A stretch of 64,000 nucleotides of DNA from a virus. Of the stretch, positions 27,301 through 35,475 are shown piece after piece (positions within the stretch are counted from its first letter, which is position 1; every line of letters starts with the position of its first letter). The DNA lies in IMG/VR virus record IMGVR_UViG_3300034072_001021, positions 124,001 through 188,000 of that record; one strand, written 5' to 3'. The notes beneath the pieces are model-generated. The model saw only the letters and a list, made by a program, of their open reading frames with translations. It was not told the origin of the DNA and made no database searches. A program made the translations under genes and the position numbers.

Positions 27301-27733
27301 TGCGATAATCGGCATCCGACTTTACAGACGAACGCTCAATCTCTTCGAGAGAATTGTTGATCCTGTTGGCGAGTTTCTTGGGGAGAACTTTATCCCCAAT
27401 GAGACCCATGGCCCTACGGCCAAACTTTTTGCTTCCGGAAACCAGCTCCGGCGACTCTCCGGTTATCCTATCGTATAGTGATCGGGTGTCGGTAGCAATG
27501 TTTTCGAGAGTGTCTGCAGCAAGGCCGTAGCCTTCAGGAAGAGCAAGAGTCAGAGCCTTCCGAACTGCACTGGGACTCGTGAATTCTTGCTTGACGCCTC
27601 GTACAGCACCTTTGACAGCCCGAGTGACAGGTTTCCTCGAATCACCACTGTCTTCTTCGGCCTGAAATTCAGGCACGTCGAAGTCGAAATCATCGAGGTT
27701 AATACCGTCCAAGTCGATGTCGTCTTTAGCCAT
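21332..27733 (-). CDS. Giant tail protein with lytic transglycosylase domain (phiKZ gp181-like; tape-measure-like)
   Basis: The start is ATG at 27731-27733 (MAKDDIDLDG) behind GGAGA, giving 2133 residues. After an acidic N-terminus come long charged helices, a CGCGGGRGDG turn (~740), a Gly/Ala/Trp-rich hydrophobic region (about 1115-1200, ending APVLAAVGVVTGIVAIGSLI), a Gly-rich linker, and near 1785-1950 a soluble lytic transglycosylase domain: AASVAGVESSFNPNA with the catalytic Glu (~1796), SSAASYYQVIDDTW, then LAHFLGPGGAKRFL. The C-terminal ~180 residues are Thr/Gln/Ala-rich. Such proteins cut peptidoglycan during DNA entry. Length and domain match what I recall of phiKZ gp181 (about 2237 aa). 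Confidence 0.88.
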   Translation of the reverse strand: MAKDDIDLDGINLDDFDFDVPEFQAEEDSGDSRKPVTRAVKGAVRGVKQEFTSPSAVRKALTLALPEGYGLAADTLENIATDTRSLYDRITGESPELVSGSKKFGRRAMGLIGDKVLPKKLANRINNSLEEIERSSVKSDADYRKEQEDGDLAALAEIFKARVEADGEKQKQEAVEKVENKALEQARFKSSIQALTAINRSMSRLVGYQDKITVKYQQKMLELNYRQAATTKQLLDAFTVSSQKHEAILENIRKNTALPEAVKIRGSEMFGQLARQKLMGNGLNTISNWAQNYTKQVMDNVSGLVQGIVSPMAMMGGMGGEDIDKVGMGGEVVGSMIGGEIRDRAAMAISPLLAKNKHIARGSEKLRGIFSGLPQKVNEWANTREEGTGYKAAGMQLLKDFLPKFILDSKAGGDSVDRLDEVASFDKIARRSLIEIIPGYLSEIAHWSRIAVTGEKDSEKKVYNLVRGGFTTEKEQLRDVGRQIMPRQERESLRLATDEFLKEIGGDVMSPKAQRVLKRKLLDELANGRDLVPSRLVQREQYPGEDYAVVDEVVSLIADTFNLDPETGKRLDNSTDALNRTNNITDQFRRMSSMIPAVGDRVRILSDVLGKDSMRKLGYIERDKDGREDRVNFNKFWEAILDNEDESAGSSGTEKGKPTPADRVRGLADRLMGAGKIDSVLAGDAARADDLSAAAQAPASRLGGLERYLGNKSTLVTILKESREFHAQTVDLLQQLTNCGCGGGRGDGTLNTASARMSEYFQKMKGKASSAVESGKSYTKNTLLPKFEELKKTGKDIWIQGEDHPVLQEWKLKAGEYRDKATGEILTRWEDIRGDVEEIKTKAVVRYNDLVSTGVFADAKGRVKGKVGKFLDKFKGSQAGAWTAGMIAGGKGHITTLGNKVNEMRGTGTLGEFADNLGSEMYKAGNLAKDKVTAEGRKFKPRIKRLMSFFTGNKAGADITSELTGDQEQDMLTLAIRSVQLQYETLKQVTTEKVRKGSMQDIWSRRKELADKAKDAVKGKYADTKGMMAKGGMLQSLLDKFGMGDEEEGGGDGDTYIDMGDGDGDDRDRRRRNGRRGRTPNAKPRGKIGRAWDWTKRLANKGLDKMGNFGKAVRLGARATSGLAKGAWWATKMLGKGAWGATKFAGRMLGSQAVRTGAMWLGRMALGAVAGAAGLVSAPVLAAVGVVTGIVAIGSLIYGAMKDKLPLLARLRMIQYGVEPDPESKQVLALAEMEKLAGKHVKVSEDGKAELDLAGIPVEQLTKIFGVELEEGSDPKENEHFMRMTKFLYGRFREVYLTHVSNMYVLTKSTDIGQVDAKVVGQAAVKFVNGVSMKGKENIFDEMDAPFADEDELEYDAGDVEDEYDDIKDDVKEAAEKEGKDAPKSASQQHADALKAGAAAGIASTAASNTVTSQQRGAAAGASGKTQGGSGGGGGAGTMPTASGDKSTLGKVVAATTAAAGAGAVTASVTRAELSPFWTMGSGVVDDGMAVRYRTYGLTELLANYVYKLETLEQALYPKVSYDKDKQAKIDDIPAAYLIAEAILSPVGDAEVEKTYVWFHRRFLPTFLTYCSAVRMRANIDAKDAGTKLDPAQLLDVLKETSNARDNAGISVWDITESPFRGYVLNDDMNSVKEPLYQLQQKIKDKVLQDPKVANAGKIRGKNGELEDVDPNQVNRPATDGSKPGILSNIGSSIADAASGAWDTVKGWFGSDDKKTPQQGAISSNGQSVTPQTAVGQTTFPVGTPINHPGGGTGGNINDIPQPKGDGWENSRDTLMAAANMVGVDPALAASVAGVESSFNPNARPWSKKEQRYLSSAASYYQVIDDTWDELMGKYAAKYGIAPGTRQTDPRANALLGLEYIRENMDKIKDSVGSRGVTDTDVYLAHFLGPGGAKRFLSANPADPAVNHVGADQASSNPSIFWDSRGRPRTVADVYRDFDKKLTKWRMPDAAQVASAMKGGTQSQPATDQTASTEVAAANAANPELVGKVDTVSLVKGQGTATPPPSTNTVNDAPVTSTPVETATETADARQTQNTTATMSMAAATADSQTAAQAVRQADNFGGADKSLNRLIGVNEAQLEQLVALVSLMQSGKAASEAAGAAQAASNSGKGAVNDQVTIPKSAAKSTVSVGRG

Positions 27734-27812
27734 CGATAGCTCTCCATTTCGGCTTAATATAGCAAGCCTTCTCATACCAACTGTCGATTTGTGACTATAA
27801 GTAGGTACTTAA

Positions 27813-29462
27813 ATGAACTACGCCGAAGTCCCTGCCAAGATCTGGCCAATGGTACTGACCAAAGAAAGGGTCGGTAGGATGACCCCGGTAACCAGTCTGG
27901 ACATCACAGACGGTGCCAGCAGTGAGTTCCACGATGAAGGTCTTTATTCGACCAAGATCTTTGGTCGAGTGGGATCTGAAGAACGTGATTACATCTTCTC
28001 ATACATCGATCTGAAAGTTCAGATTCTGCATCCCAAATTCTTCCGCGACCTCATGAGCCTCAAGTCGATTTACCGAGGCATTATTAGTGGTCGTGAGACT
28101 GCTATTTTTGACCCTGTGACAAAAGACTTTGTTGCAGATGTGTCCGAGAAGGCAGAGACTGGGTATAGTTTCTTTATCCGTCATCTGAAAGATCTGGAAG
28201 TGCGCAAGAGCAAGTCCCCAACTCGTGCCATTCGGGTTGAGTTCATCGAGAAGTACAAAAAAGATGCACTGACGCGTTACATCCCTGTGCTTCCGGCAGG
28301 CGTACGTGACATCGAGATCAGTGAATCTGGCATGGTGACCAAGAACGAGATCCATGACCTTTATTACCGAGCCCTGTCAATCTCCAACACCATCCCGGTT
28401 ACCAGTGACATGGAATCTCCTGCATTGGACATTGCCCGCATGGCACTGACCAATACGCTCATGGAGATCTACGAACTGATTGAAGGTATGTTGGCCGGTA
28501 AGAACGGTTTTATCATGGATAAGTGGGCTGCTCGTCGAGTGACCTACGGTACTCGAAATGTACTGACCGTGATGGACACCTCCATCGCTCATCTCGATGA
28601 TGCCAACGCACCTGGTTTCGATGCAACGACGTTGGGATTGTTCCAAGTTATTAAAGGCATGACCCCACTGACCATTCACTACCTGCGTAACATGATCGCT
28701 CCTCTTGTTCAGGCAGGTGAGGGTCAAGCACGTCTGATCGATCCCAAGACACTGAAACCAAAATGGGTAGCGCTGTCTCCAGAGGCCCGCGATACCTGGA
28801 GTACTCGTGATGGCTTAACGTCCGTTATCGATCGCTACCAGATGCTGGATGCGCGTAATCGTCCAGTCGAGATCGAAGGTCATTATCTGGCCCTCATCTA
28901 TAAAGGTCCTGACAAGACGTTCAAGATCTTTTACGACATCGACGAAATGCCTGCTCATCTGGATCGCAGTCACGTCAGTCCGATCAATCTGGTCGAGCTG
29001 CTGTATCTCTGCGGCTACCAGAAGTGGAACAAGTACTTCTCCCAGATCACCCGTTATCCGATCTCCGGTAAGCGTTCTATTTACGCCAGCCGCATTTACG
29101 TGAAAACGACCGTGGTGGGCGAGAAACGCACCGAGCTGAATGACATGTGGGAACCTCATGAAGATCCCGAATATGTTGCGCTCGAGTTTCCGATGACGGG
29201 TTCGACATCCTTTATGGATACGCAGTCTCCACACAGTACTAAGCTCGCAGGTCTTGCGGCTGACTTCGACGGTGACACCGGTTCTGCCACAATGGTCATG
29301 TCTAACGAGGCATGTGCTGAGAACGATCGTGTTCTGCGCTCTCGCAACTATTGGGTCGATACCGACGGTAGCCTCATGTCGTCGTATGACTACGATACCA
29401 TCAAGTACGTAACTACGAACCTTACAGGACGATTTAAACATGGCCGTAATGCTTCAATATGA
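27813..29462 (+). CDS. RNA polymerase beta-prime subunit, N-terminal part (virion RNAP, phiKZ gp180-like)
   Basis: The 549-residue protein carries AADFDGDTGS (about residue 488), the Mg-binding NADFDGD motif of beta-prime, whose three Asp hold the catalytic metal. The residues before it (ASRIYVKTTV...EFPMTGSTSFMDTQSPHSTK) match the double-psi barrel region leading to it. It stops ~55 residues after the motif, roughly where other phiKZ-type beta-primes are split; the bridge helix and trigger loop must be in another gene outside the window. It overlaps the beta gene by 23 bases, so the two are translationally coupled. Confidence 0.88.
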   Translation: MNYAEVPAKIWPMVLTKERVGRMTPVTSLDITDGASSEFHDEGLYSTKIFGRVGSEERDYIFSYIDLKVQILHPKFFRDLMSLKSIYRGIISGRETAIFDPVTKDFVADVSEKAETGYSFFIRHLKDLEVRKSKSPTRAIRVEFIEKYKKDALTRYIPVLPAGVRDIEISESGMVTKNEIHDLYYRALSISNTIPVTSDMESPALDIARMALTNTLMEIYELIEGMLAGKNGFIMDKWAARRVTYGTRNVLTVMDTSIAHLDDANAPGFDATTLGLFQVIKGMTPLTIHYLRNMIAPLVQAGEGQARLIDPKTLKPKWVALSPEARDTWSTRDGLTSVIDRYQMLDARNRPVEIEGHYLALIYKGPDKTFKIFYDIDEMPAHLDRSHVSPINLVELLYLCGYQKWNKYFSQITRYPISGKRSIYASRIYVKTTVVGEKRTELNDMWEPHEDPEYVALEFPMTGSTSFMDTQSPHSTKLAGLAADFDGDTGSATMVMSNEACAENDRVLRSRNYWVDTDGSLMSSYDYDTIKYVTTNLTGRFKHGRNASI

Positions 29463-32400
29463 CCGCTATGTGAAGTTGTTCGGTGTGCGTCGATTGGGAG
29501 AACTCGAGAATCCTCGGGTTCGTCCCATTGCTCGCTTCGGTCTTCCGAGGGGCGCCACAGTTCACTACATGCCTGTTTCTGAGACCGAACTCGGTCCTAG
29601 CAACGACCATCCGATCATTGCTGCTGCGCAGCGACTGGTCTACATCGACCATGTATCCGATCTGCTGTCTAAGGAAGGTAACCCACGCCCAACCTTTAAG
29701 CTGATCGGTCCGATGATGCAACAATATCGTCGCGACAACATGATGATTCGTCCTGTCCGGGATTATGAGGCCACTACTCGTGACATCCTGAATATGGTCG
29801 TGGTCAACTATTCCATGGTTGCCCAGATGTACAAATACCAGCGCTCGGCACTGAGTCGTTGGTGGTTCTGGAAGAACATTCGTTCGACCATGTGGGAAAA
29901 GTGTAACCAGCTTCAGTCTCCGCACGAACGCCATCAGGTAATCGTGTTCGATGTCCCTCAATCGTTGCCTGCCCTGGCAGATCTGCGTAAAGCAGAACGC
30001 AACATGACCCCGATGCTCATGAAAGTGTTCAACTCTCGTGAACGTCTGGATCTGCTGGACATCTTCACTTGGTTGGGCGAACATCGCGAACGTTCTCCGA
30101 TGTCTCGTTTGGATGAAAGTCGTCTGAACGAGATCGATCTGATGATCCGTCGTGATACCGGTTTCATCACCATCAACCTCGGCCTGCTGAACAGCTGGCG
30201 TAAAGAAGGCAAGGTTCCGTCAATGGAATCTCTGGCCATTCTTCCGGAAGACAATTTCGATTTCGAATCTAAGTACATGGAGTATATCTCCATGGAAATG
30301 AACGACGATCGCACTCCGGTGGACGACGGCTACGATGTGTCGATGGAAGCCGCGCAAGGTTTCGATCCGAAGATCCTGCAAATGCGCTTCCTGAAAATGC
30401 TGGTCAAGATCATTCATCAGACCAGTCCGGTCGTTGAAATGACCGACGAGCAATCTGAAGAAGGCCAGACCGAAACCACGGCTGAGAAAGAAGAAGAACT
30501 GATCGAAGAAAACCAACAGATTCTTGAGGCTACTGGTGCTCTGGATGAATTGGTAGCTGACGAGGAAGAAGAGCTGGCGGAATCGCTCGATGCTCCTGCT
30601 GAAGCTGATGAATCGATCATGACTGACGAAGATGGCGAACTCATCATCGAGACGTCACAGCCGGTCGAAGTCAATGTTCAAGCCGTGGGTAACTACGGTG
30701 TCGAGAACACACTGACCAGCGCGATTGTCAGTAAGGCCGACGAGCTGGTGGATAAGCAGATTTACACCGCTGCCCAATACCGCCGTATGCTTCGCTTGGC
30801 TGAATCGTTCAAATCCATCCAGAACCCCTGGGGTGGTAACGAAACGATCGAACAATACATGGAGATCAAGCAAGAAGATCTCGTGATGACTGAGGTGGAC
30901 AACTATCCGAAGCTCGATGCCGTTCGAGACGAATCTATGCTGCAATCCAGTGTAGAGAAAATGGATAGTCAGTATGTTGAGAAAGTCATGAAGAAAGACA
31001 TTCTCAACGCTGTGATGTCGGTACAGAAAGCCGGCGTGGCAGTTACTGGTTACGAAGTGGAGGTTGTCCGCAACGCGGTCAGCAACTACGAAGTCCATTC
31101 AGTTCAACTCACCCCGGTAACGGGCAAACCGTCGACTATTCGTTTCCGTGTACCGGTTGTTGACAAGCGTGGCGTTTACACCTCCAACGGTCAGCGTTAT
31201 CGGATGCGTACCCAGAAGGGCGATATCCCAATCCGTAAAGTCAGTCCGAGTCGTGTGGCACTGACCTCTTACTACAGCAAGGTCTTCGTTGACCGTTCTC
31301 AGCGTAGCGTGTTTAACTACGATAACTGGATCGGCAAACAGATCAAGGCTAAAGGATTGAATCCCGACGACACCACCATCACTAACTTGAAGATTGCTAA
31401 CGTTGCAGACTTCGAGCTGGACGTACCGACCATCTATACGGTGATTGGTAGTCAGGTGATGAGTTTCGAATCCAGCGGTAGCTACTGGTTCGATTACAAG
31501 AACCGTGAACGTAGCCGTCTGTTCGACATGGCTGTGGTGGAAGAGCTGGAAGCCAAGCACAAGGGCATGGTGGTCGTTGGTCGTCGTGATCAGCGTTACA
31601 TCATGGTTGGGCGCGACGATGCGTTTTACCTGATGGATGCTAAGACAGACCGTGTCACCGAACTGGGTCATATCGAGGACATCCTCGGTCTTGAGAAAGA
31701 CAAGGCTCCGATCAGCATGGCTGAGATGAGCATATTCGGCAAAATCATGCCTGTCGGTATCGCTCTGGCGTATCTGATCGGTTTCGATAACTTGCTGGAA
31801 ATGACCAAGGTCAAGTACCGTGCAGTTCCGGTGGGCACTCGGGCTCAGATTGCAGACGATGAGTTTGCAGTTAAGTTCCTCGATGAAACTCTGATCTTTG
31901 ATAAGAGCGACGTCAAGAACAGCCTGATCTTCGGCGGCTTCGTCCACTATCAGAAACAAATCCGCAACTACAGTCGTCACAGCTTCAAGACCAAAGACGT
32001 GTACTTCACGGTTCTGGAAGCAAACGGCATCGGCCTGCGCTACTTGCGTGAGCTGGATCTGATGAACGCCATGTGGGTCGACCCGATCACCAAAGGCGTG
32101 TTGGAATGGATGAAGGAACCGACTGAATACGTGCCATTGCTGATGCGTGCGTGTGAACTGCTGGTGACTCGTTACGTTCCCAACAAGATCGAAACGACTG
32201 ACGGCCTGGTGGAAGGCATGGAACGTGCTAAGGGCTACGAACGTATTCCTGGTGCTGTCTACGCTGAATTGGTTCGTTCCATCCGAGTGTACAACTCTCG
32301 GTCGGCCTCGAGTTCTTCTCAGGTCACGATGAAGCCGCACGATGTCTGGACTGCTATTGTTCAAGACCCTGCTGCTGCGCTGGTGGACGATATCAACCCA

Positions 32401-33816
32401 ATCCAGAACCTCAAGCAAAAAGAAATCATCACGTACGGTGGCCGTGGCGGCCGCAGTGGGCGTTCGATGACTGCTGAAGCCCGTCTCTATAAGGAAGGAG
32501 ACATTGGCTTCATTTCGGAGAGTACTGTTGACTCGGGTGACGTGGCAGTAATCACGTACATGACACCCAACGCGAACATCACCAGTGTGCGCGGTACGGT
32601 CAGGTCGTTCGATAAAGAGAAAGACGGTTCTGCGTCGCTGGTTTCGACCTCGGCTCTGATTTCGCCTTTCGCTGACCGAGACGACCCTAAGCGGGTAAAC
32701 TTCATCGGTATCCAACAATCGCACGTAATCAGTGCGAAGGGCTACCGTGAGTCTCCGATCTGTACGGGTTATGATCATGTACTGGCACACCGCGTGGATG
32801 ACATCTTCGCCCTGCCAGCTGAAAAGGACGGTGAGGTGGTTGGACTCTCCGATACTCACATGGTCGTGGCTTATGATGACGGTACGTTTGAGCACGTTGA
32901 CCTTGAAACGCAGTACGGTATCTCTGCAGGTTCCGTATATCCGCAACATCAGGCAACGACGTTCACTCTGGGCGAGAAGGTTAAGAAGGGCGATATCCTG
33001 AAGTACAACGCAGGGTTCTTCAAACCGAGCCGATTCCATCGTCATCAAGTACAGTGGATGGCAGGCGTCATTGCACGCACAGCTCTGATGGAAGCCAGCT
33101 ACACGCTGGAAGACTCCTCAGCTATCGACGACTGGTTGTCTGACCAGCTGGGATCGGAAATCACCAAAGTGAAAACCATCACAGTACGGTTCGACCAGAC
33201 CATTCGGAATCTCGTAAAAGTGGGAGACCACACGGACATCTCGAGTATTCTATGCACGATAGAAGATGCTGTAACAGCTGATTCAGGTCTGTTCAACGAT
33301 GATGATCTCGACACACTGCGTCTGATGTCATCCGCCACTCCGTTGGCTGGTGCTGTGGGTGTAGTGAGTAACATCGAGGTCTTCTATCATGGTGATCCCG
33401 ACGACATGTCCGACTCGTTGCTCGAACTGGTAACAGCCAGCGACAAACGTCGTCGTAAGAAAGCCAAGGCCTTGGGTCAACCTGCTGTCACTGGTCAGGT
33501 CGATCAGTCACTCCGCATCGAAGGTGATGGTCTCGAACTCGATCACGTTGCCATTAAGATCTACATCACTCACCATGAAGGGATGGGTGTCGGCGACAAG
33601 GCCGTGTTCTGTAATCAGATGAAAACGGTTGTTGGTCATCGCTTGAGCGGTGTCAACGAAACGATCTCTGGTCGTCAGATCAATGCCATCTTCGGCGCTA
33701 AGTCCGTCATGGACCGCATCGTTCTATCACCAATGCTGATCGGCATGTCCATCTCGCTGATGACAGCTATTGGTGAGAAAGCCGCAGAGATGTGGATGAG
33801 TAATGACACCAAGTAA
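29440..33816 (+). CDS. RNA polymerase beta subunit, N-terminal part (virion RNAP, phiKZ gp178-like)
   Basis: The 1458-residue protein ends with GVGDKAVFCNQMKTVVG (1383-1399), which keeps the two active-site Lys of beta (E. coli K1065 and K1073) exactly 8 residues apart, then IVLSPMLIGMSISLMTAIG, the counterpart of LNPLGVPSRMNIGQ. TSNGQRYRMRTQKGDIP (near 585) matches the NGxERV region. The first ~330 residues are not obviously beta; 330-405 is a strongly acidic Glu-rich linker. Three SME motifs (261-263, 284-286, 301-303) match prohead-protease sites, suggesting a packaged, processed enzyme that transcribes early genes after injection. The beta C-terminus is encoded at 13895. Confidence 0.88.
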   Translation: MAVMLQYDRYVKLFGVRRLGELENPRVRPIARFGLPRGATVHYMPVSETELGPSNDHPIIAAAQRLVYIDHVSDLLSKEGNPRPTFKLIGPMMQQYRRDNMMIRPVRDYEATTRDILNMVVVNYSMVAQMYKYQRSALSRWWFWKNIRSTMWEKCNQLQSPHERHQVIVFDVPQSLPALADLRKAERNMTPMLMKVFNSRERLDLLDIFTWLGEHRERSPMSRLDESRLNEIDLMIRRDTGFITINLGLLNSWRKEGKVPSMESLAILPEDNFDFESKYMEYISMEMNDDRTPVDDGYDVSMEAAQGFDPKILQMRFLKMLVKIIHQTSPVVEMTDEQSEEGQTETTAEKEEELIEENQQILEATGALDELVADEEEELAESLDAPAEADESIMTDEDGELIIETSQPVEVNVQAVGNYGVENTLTSAIVSKADELVDKQIYTAAQYRRMLRLAESFKSIQNPWGGNETIEQYMEIKQEDLVMTEVDNYPKLDAVRDESMLQSSVEKMDSQYVEKVMKKDILNAVMSVQKAGVAVTGYEVEVVRNAVSNYEVHSVQLTPVTGKPSTIRFRVPVVDKRGVYTSNGQRYRMRTQKGDIPIRKVSPSRVALTSYYSKVFVDRSQRSVFNYDNWIGKQIKAKGLNPDDTTITNLKIANVADFELDVPTIYTVIGSQVMSFESSGSYWFDYKNRERSRLFDMAVVEELEAKHKGMVVVGRRDQRYIMVGRDDAFYLMDAKTDRVTELGHIEDILGLEKDKAPISMAEMSIFGKIMPVGIALAYLIGFDNLLEMTKVKYRAVPVGTRAQIADDEFAVKFLDETLIFDKSDVKNSLIFGGFVHYQKQIRNYSRHSFKTKDVYFTVLEANGIGLRYLRELDLMNAMWVDPITKGVLEWMKEPTEYVPLLMRACELLVTRYVPNKIETTDGLVEGMERAKGYERIPGAVYAELVRSIRVYNSRSASSSSQVTMKPHDVWTAIVQDPAAALVDDINPIQNLKQKEIITYGGRGGRSGRSMTAEARLYKEGDIGFISESTVDSGDVAVITYMTPNANITSVRGTVRSFDKEKDGSASLVSTSALISPFADRDDPKRVNFIGIQQSHVISAKGYRESPICTGYDHVLAHRVDDIFALPAEKDGEVVGLSDTHMVVAYDDGTFEHVDLETQYGISAGSVYPQHQATTFTLGEKVKKGDILKYNAGFFKPSRFHRHQVQWMAGVIARTALMEASYTLEDSSAIDDWLSDQLGSEITKVKTITVRFDQTIRNLVKVGDHTDISSILCTIEDAVTADSGLFNDDDLDTLRLMSSATPLAGAVGVVSNIEVFYHGDPDDMSDSLLELVTASDKRRRKKAKALGQPAVTGQVDQSLRIEGDGLELDHVAIKIYITHHEGMGVGDKAVFCNQMKTVVGHRLSGVNETISGRQINAIFGAKSVMDRIVLSPMLIGMSISLMTAIGEKAAEMWMSNDTK

Positions 33817-33818
33817 AG

Positions 33819-33840
33819 TCTGGGGGCTTCGGCCCCCAGA
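33819..33840 (+). terminator. Hairpin terminator after RNAP beta
   Basis: TCTGGGGGC pairs with GCCCCCAGA closed by a TTCG tetraloop, followed by TCTCCTTT. It lies 2 bases past the beta stop. Confidence 0.85.
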
Positions 33841-33880
33841 TCTCCTTTACAGCGCCTCGTAGTTTCACAGGAACTTGCTC

Positions 33881-34075
33881 ATGAACAACGCTACCACTTT
33901 TGGCAACCTCGCAGTTCTTGCGAACGCTGTCAACATCGCTACCGAGATCGTCTCCAACGTGTCGGGTAATGAAGTATCCAACCATCTGGAAGGTACTCCG
34001 GTAAACGACCGTACCATCGGCGCTATCTGCGCTGCTGATATCAACAACCTGATTGAGGGCCGCGATAATGCTTAA
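33881..34075 (+). CDS. Hypothetical small protein, 64 aa
   Basis: The start is ATG at 33881 behind CAGGAA; the stop overlaps the next gene by 8 bases, indicating coupling. The protein is Asn/Ala-rich with an amphipathic N-terminal helix (TTFGNLAVLANAVNIATEIV). No family is recognised. It could be a structural companion of the 452-residue protein that follows. Confidence 0.7.
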   Translation: MNNATTFGNLAVLANAVNIATEIVSNVSGNEVSNHLEGTPVNDRTIGAICAADINNLIEGRDNA

Positions 34076-35426
34076 TCGCCTGGCAATCGAGGCCGCACTG
34101 CCCATCGTTCAGCGACTGGATGAGCGCAAGCTGCGCATCCTGCCGAACGAGAACACACCGCTGATGTCTCTGACTCTGGCGGTGGACAACACCTTCATCG
34201 AGAATAGCCTCGGTGAAAACGTAGACATCGTCGCTGTGCTTCAGGAGCGTTCCAGCTCCGATATGCACCGCGTTGCCACTGCCGACGTTATCAAACTGGC
34301 ATCGGCTTCGATCTCCCGTCTGCATCAGATGGTGCGTGGCACCATCCTCCCCCACATCAAGCGTGTGGCGGGTGAAGTTCAGGACTTCGTCAATGCTCGT
34401 CGTGTAGAGGCAATCCTGCCCTACTCGGTAGAGATGAAAGAAATCCCGGCTGTCTATTCCAACCCAGCCATTCGTCAACTGGTCGATCGTTATCCGGCAA
34501 ATCCGGGTGGCGAGTTCGCTCTGCGTGCTTGTGCACCTCAAGCCGACATCGACGCGGTCAAGGAACTGTGCAAGACTGGCATGGCCGGTGTTGACAGTGA
34601 ACTGGAAGCCATCCTGTCGATGAAGAACGACGAAGGCTACGCTGCCATCCAGGCCGTCCTGCACGGTCAGATCGGCCCGCGTCAAGTCCATGACGATTAC
34701 CTGCCTGGTCTGCTGGTCGCTGCTCAAGCGATCTACGAAGAGCCGGGTGCAGGTGTCAGCATGAGCCTGAGCGAGTACAAGGACTACATCAACCATCTGC
34801 TGGGCTTTACTGCTTTCCTGGCCAACGCTGCCTGGATTCGTTATGACAGCCAAGAGAAGATGGGTCTGCTGTACAGTCCGGAACCGCGCAGCTCGATGAC
34901 CTCGATCAAGGTCATGGGCAAGGTCTACCGCAAGATGCTGGAAGAAGGTCTGACTCCCGAAGCCCTGATCGCCAATGAGATGGCAGGTCGTCGTTTCAGC
35001 CAGGGTCAACTGATCGAGAACAAAGCTGCACTCGAGCAGATCTACCTGCGCGAAATGAACCTGCGTTCCCTCAAGGCACAGGCCGAGATCGCCGGTAACG
35101 TCCGTGCTGCGGTACGTCAGATCGTTGGTGGGGAGCTGGCCCAGGCTGACATGGAAGGCGATGCTCGTGAAGCAGCTAGCAAAGTGCTGGCTGAACTGAT
35201 CGATCGCATCCATGAGCGTAACTGTGAAGACATCAATTCGGTTGTCACCGAAGTGGTCTGCAATGTGTTCTATCCGAAGACCGACGCACTGAGCTTCATC
35301 GTTCTGATGAACCGTGTTGGTAAGTCGATGGGTGACGATGCAGATCCGCGTGAAATCGCGCTGATGGCTACCATCCGTTACGTCAACCGCTGGCTGTGTC
35401 GCCAGATGGGTCTGATCGAAGCGTGA
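34068..35426 (+). CDS. Hypothetical protein, 452 aa, probable virion protein
   Basis: The start is ATG at 34068 (MLNRLAIEAALPIVQ...) behind GAGGG; the longer frame begins at a TTG without support. The protein is soluble and highly helical, with regular codon bias suggesting strong expression. No enzyme motif is visible. It lies between the virion RNAP genes and the prohead protease, the position I recall for phiKZ gp177, so a head or RNAP-associated role is likely. Confidence 0.75.
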   Translation: MLNRLAIEAALPIVQRLDERKLRILPNENTPLMSLTLAVDNTFIENSLGENVDIVAVLQERSSSDMHRVATADVIKLASASISRLHQMVRGTILPHIKRVAGEVQDFVNARRVEAILPYSVEMKEIPAVYSNPAIRQLVDRYPANPGGEFALRACAPQADIDAVKELCKTGMAGVDSELEAILSMKNDEGYAAIQAVLHGQIGPRQVHDDYLPGLLVAAQAIYEEPGAGVSMSLSEYKDYINHLLGFTAFLANAAWIRYDSQEKMGLLYSPEPRSSMTSIKVMGKVYRKMLEEGLTPEALIANEMAGRRFSQGQLIENKAALEQIYLREMNLRSLKAQAEIAGNVRAAVRQIVGGELAQADMEGDAREAASKVLAELIDRIHERNCEDINSVVTEVVCNVFYPKTDALSFIVLMNRVGKSMGDDADPREIALMATIRYVNRWLCRQMGLIEA

Positions 35427-35434
35427 CGTCAAAT

Positions 35435-35458
35435 AGCCGGAGGGTAATCCCTCCGGCT
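35435..35458 (+). terminator. Hairpin terminator
   Basis: AGCCGGAGGG pairs with CCCTCCGGCT over a 4-base loop, followed by TTTAAT, 8 bases after the 452-residue gene. Confidence 0.85.
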
Positions 35459-35475
35459 TTAATCGAGATTCCAGT

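Noticed and set aside
25646-27478. Plus-strand 610-aa frame opposite the giant tail gene
   Set aside because: Antisense shadow caused by codon bias; it lacks a ribosome site and recognisable features, while the minus strand encodes the transglycosylase giant.
31099-33048. Minus-strand 649-aa frame opposite RNAP beta
   Set aside because: Antisense to a gene with conserved active-site lysines; no ribosome site and atypical residue composition.
27813-33816. Beta-prime C-terminal subunit (bridge helix and trigger loop)
   Set aside because: I looked for its motifs in all larger unknown proteins of the window and did not find them; it is probably encoded elsewhere in the genome.
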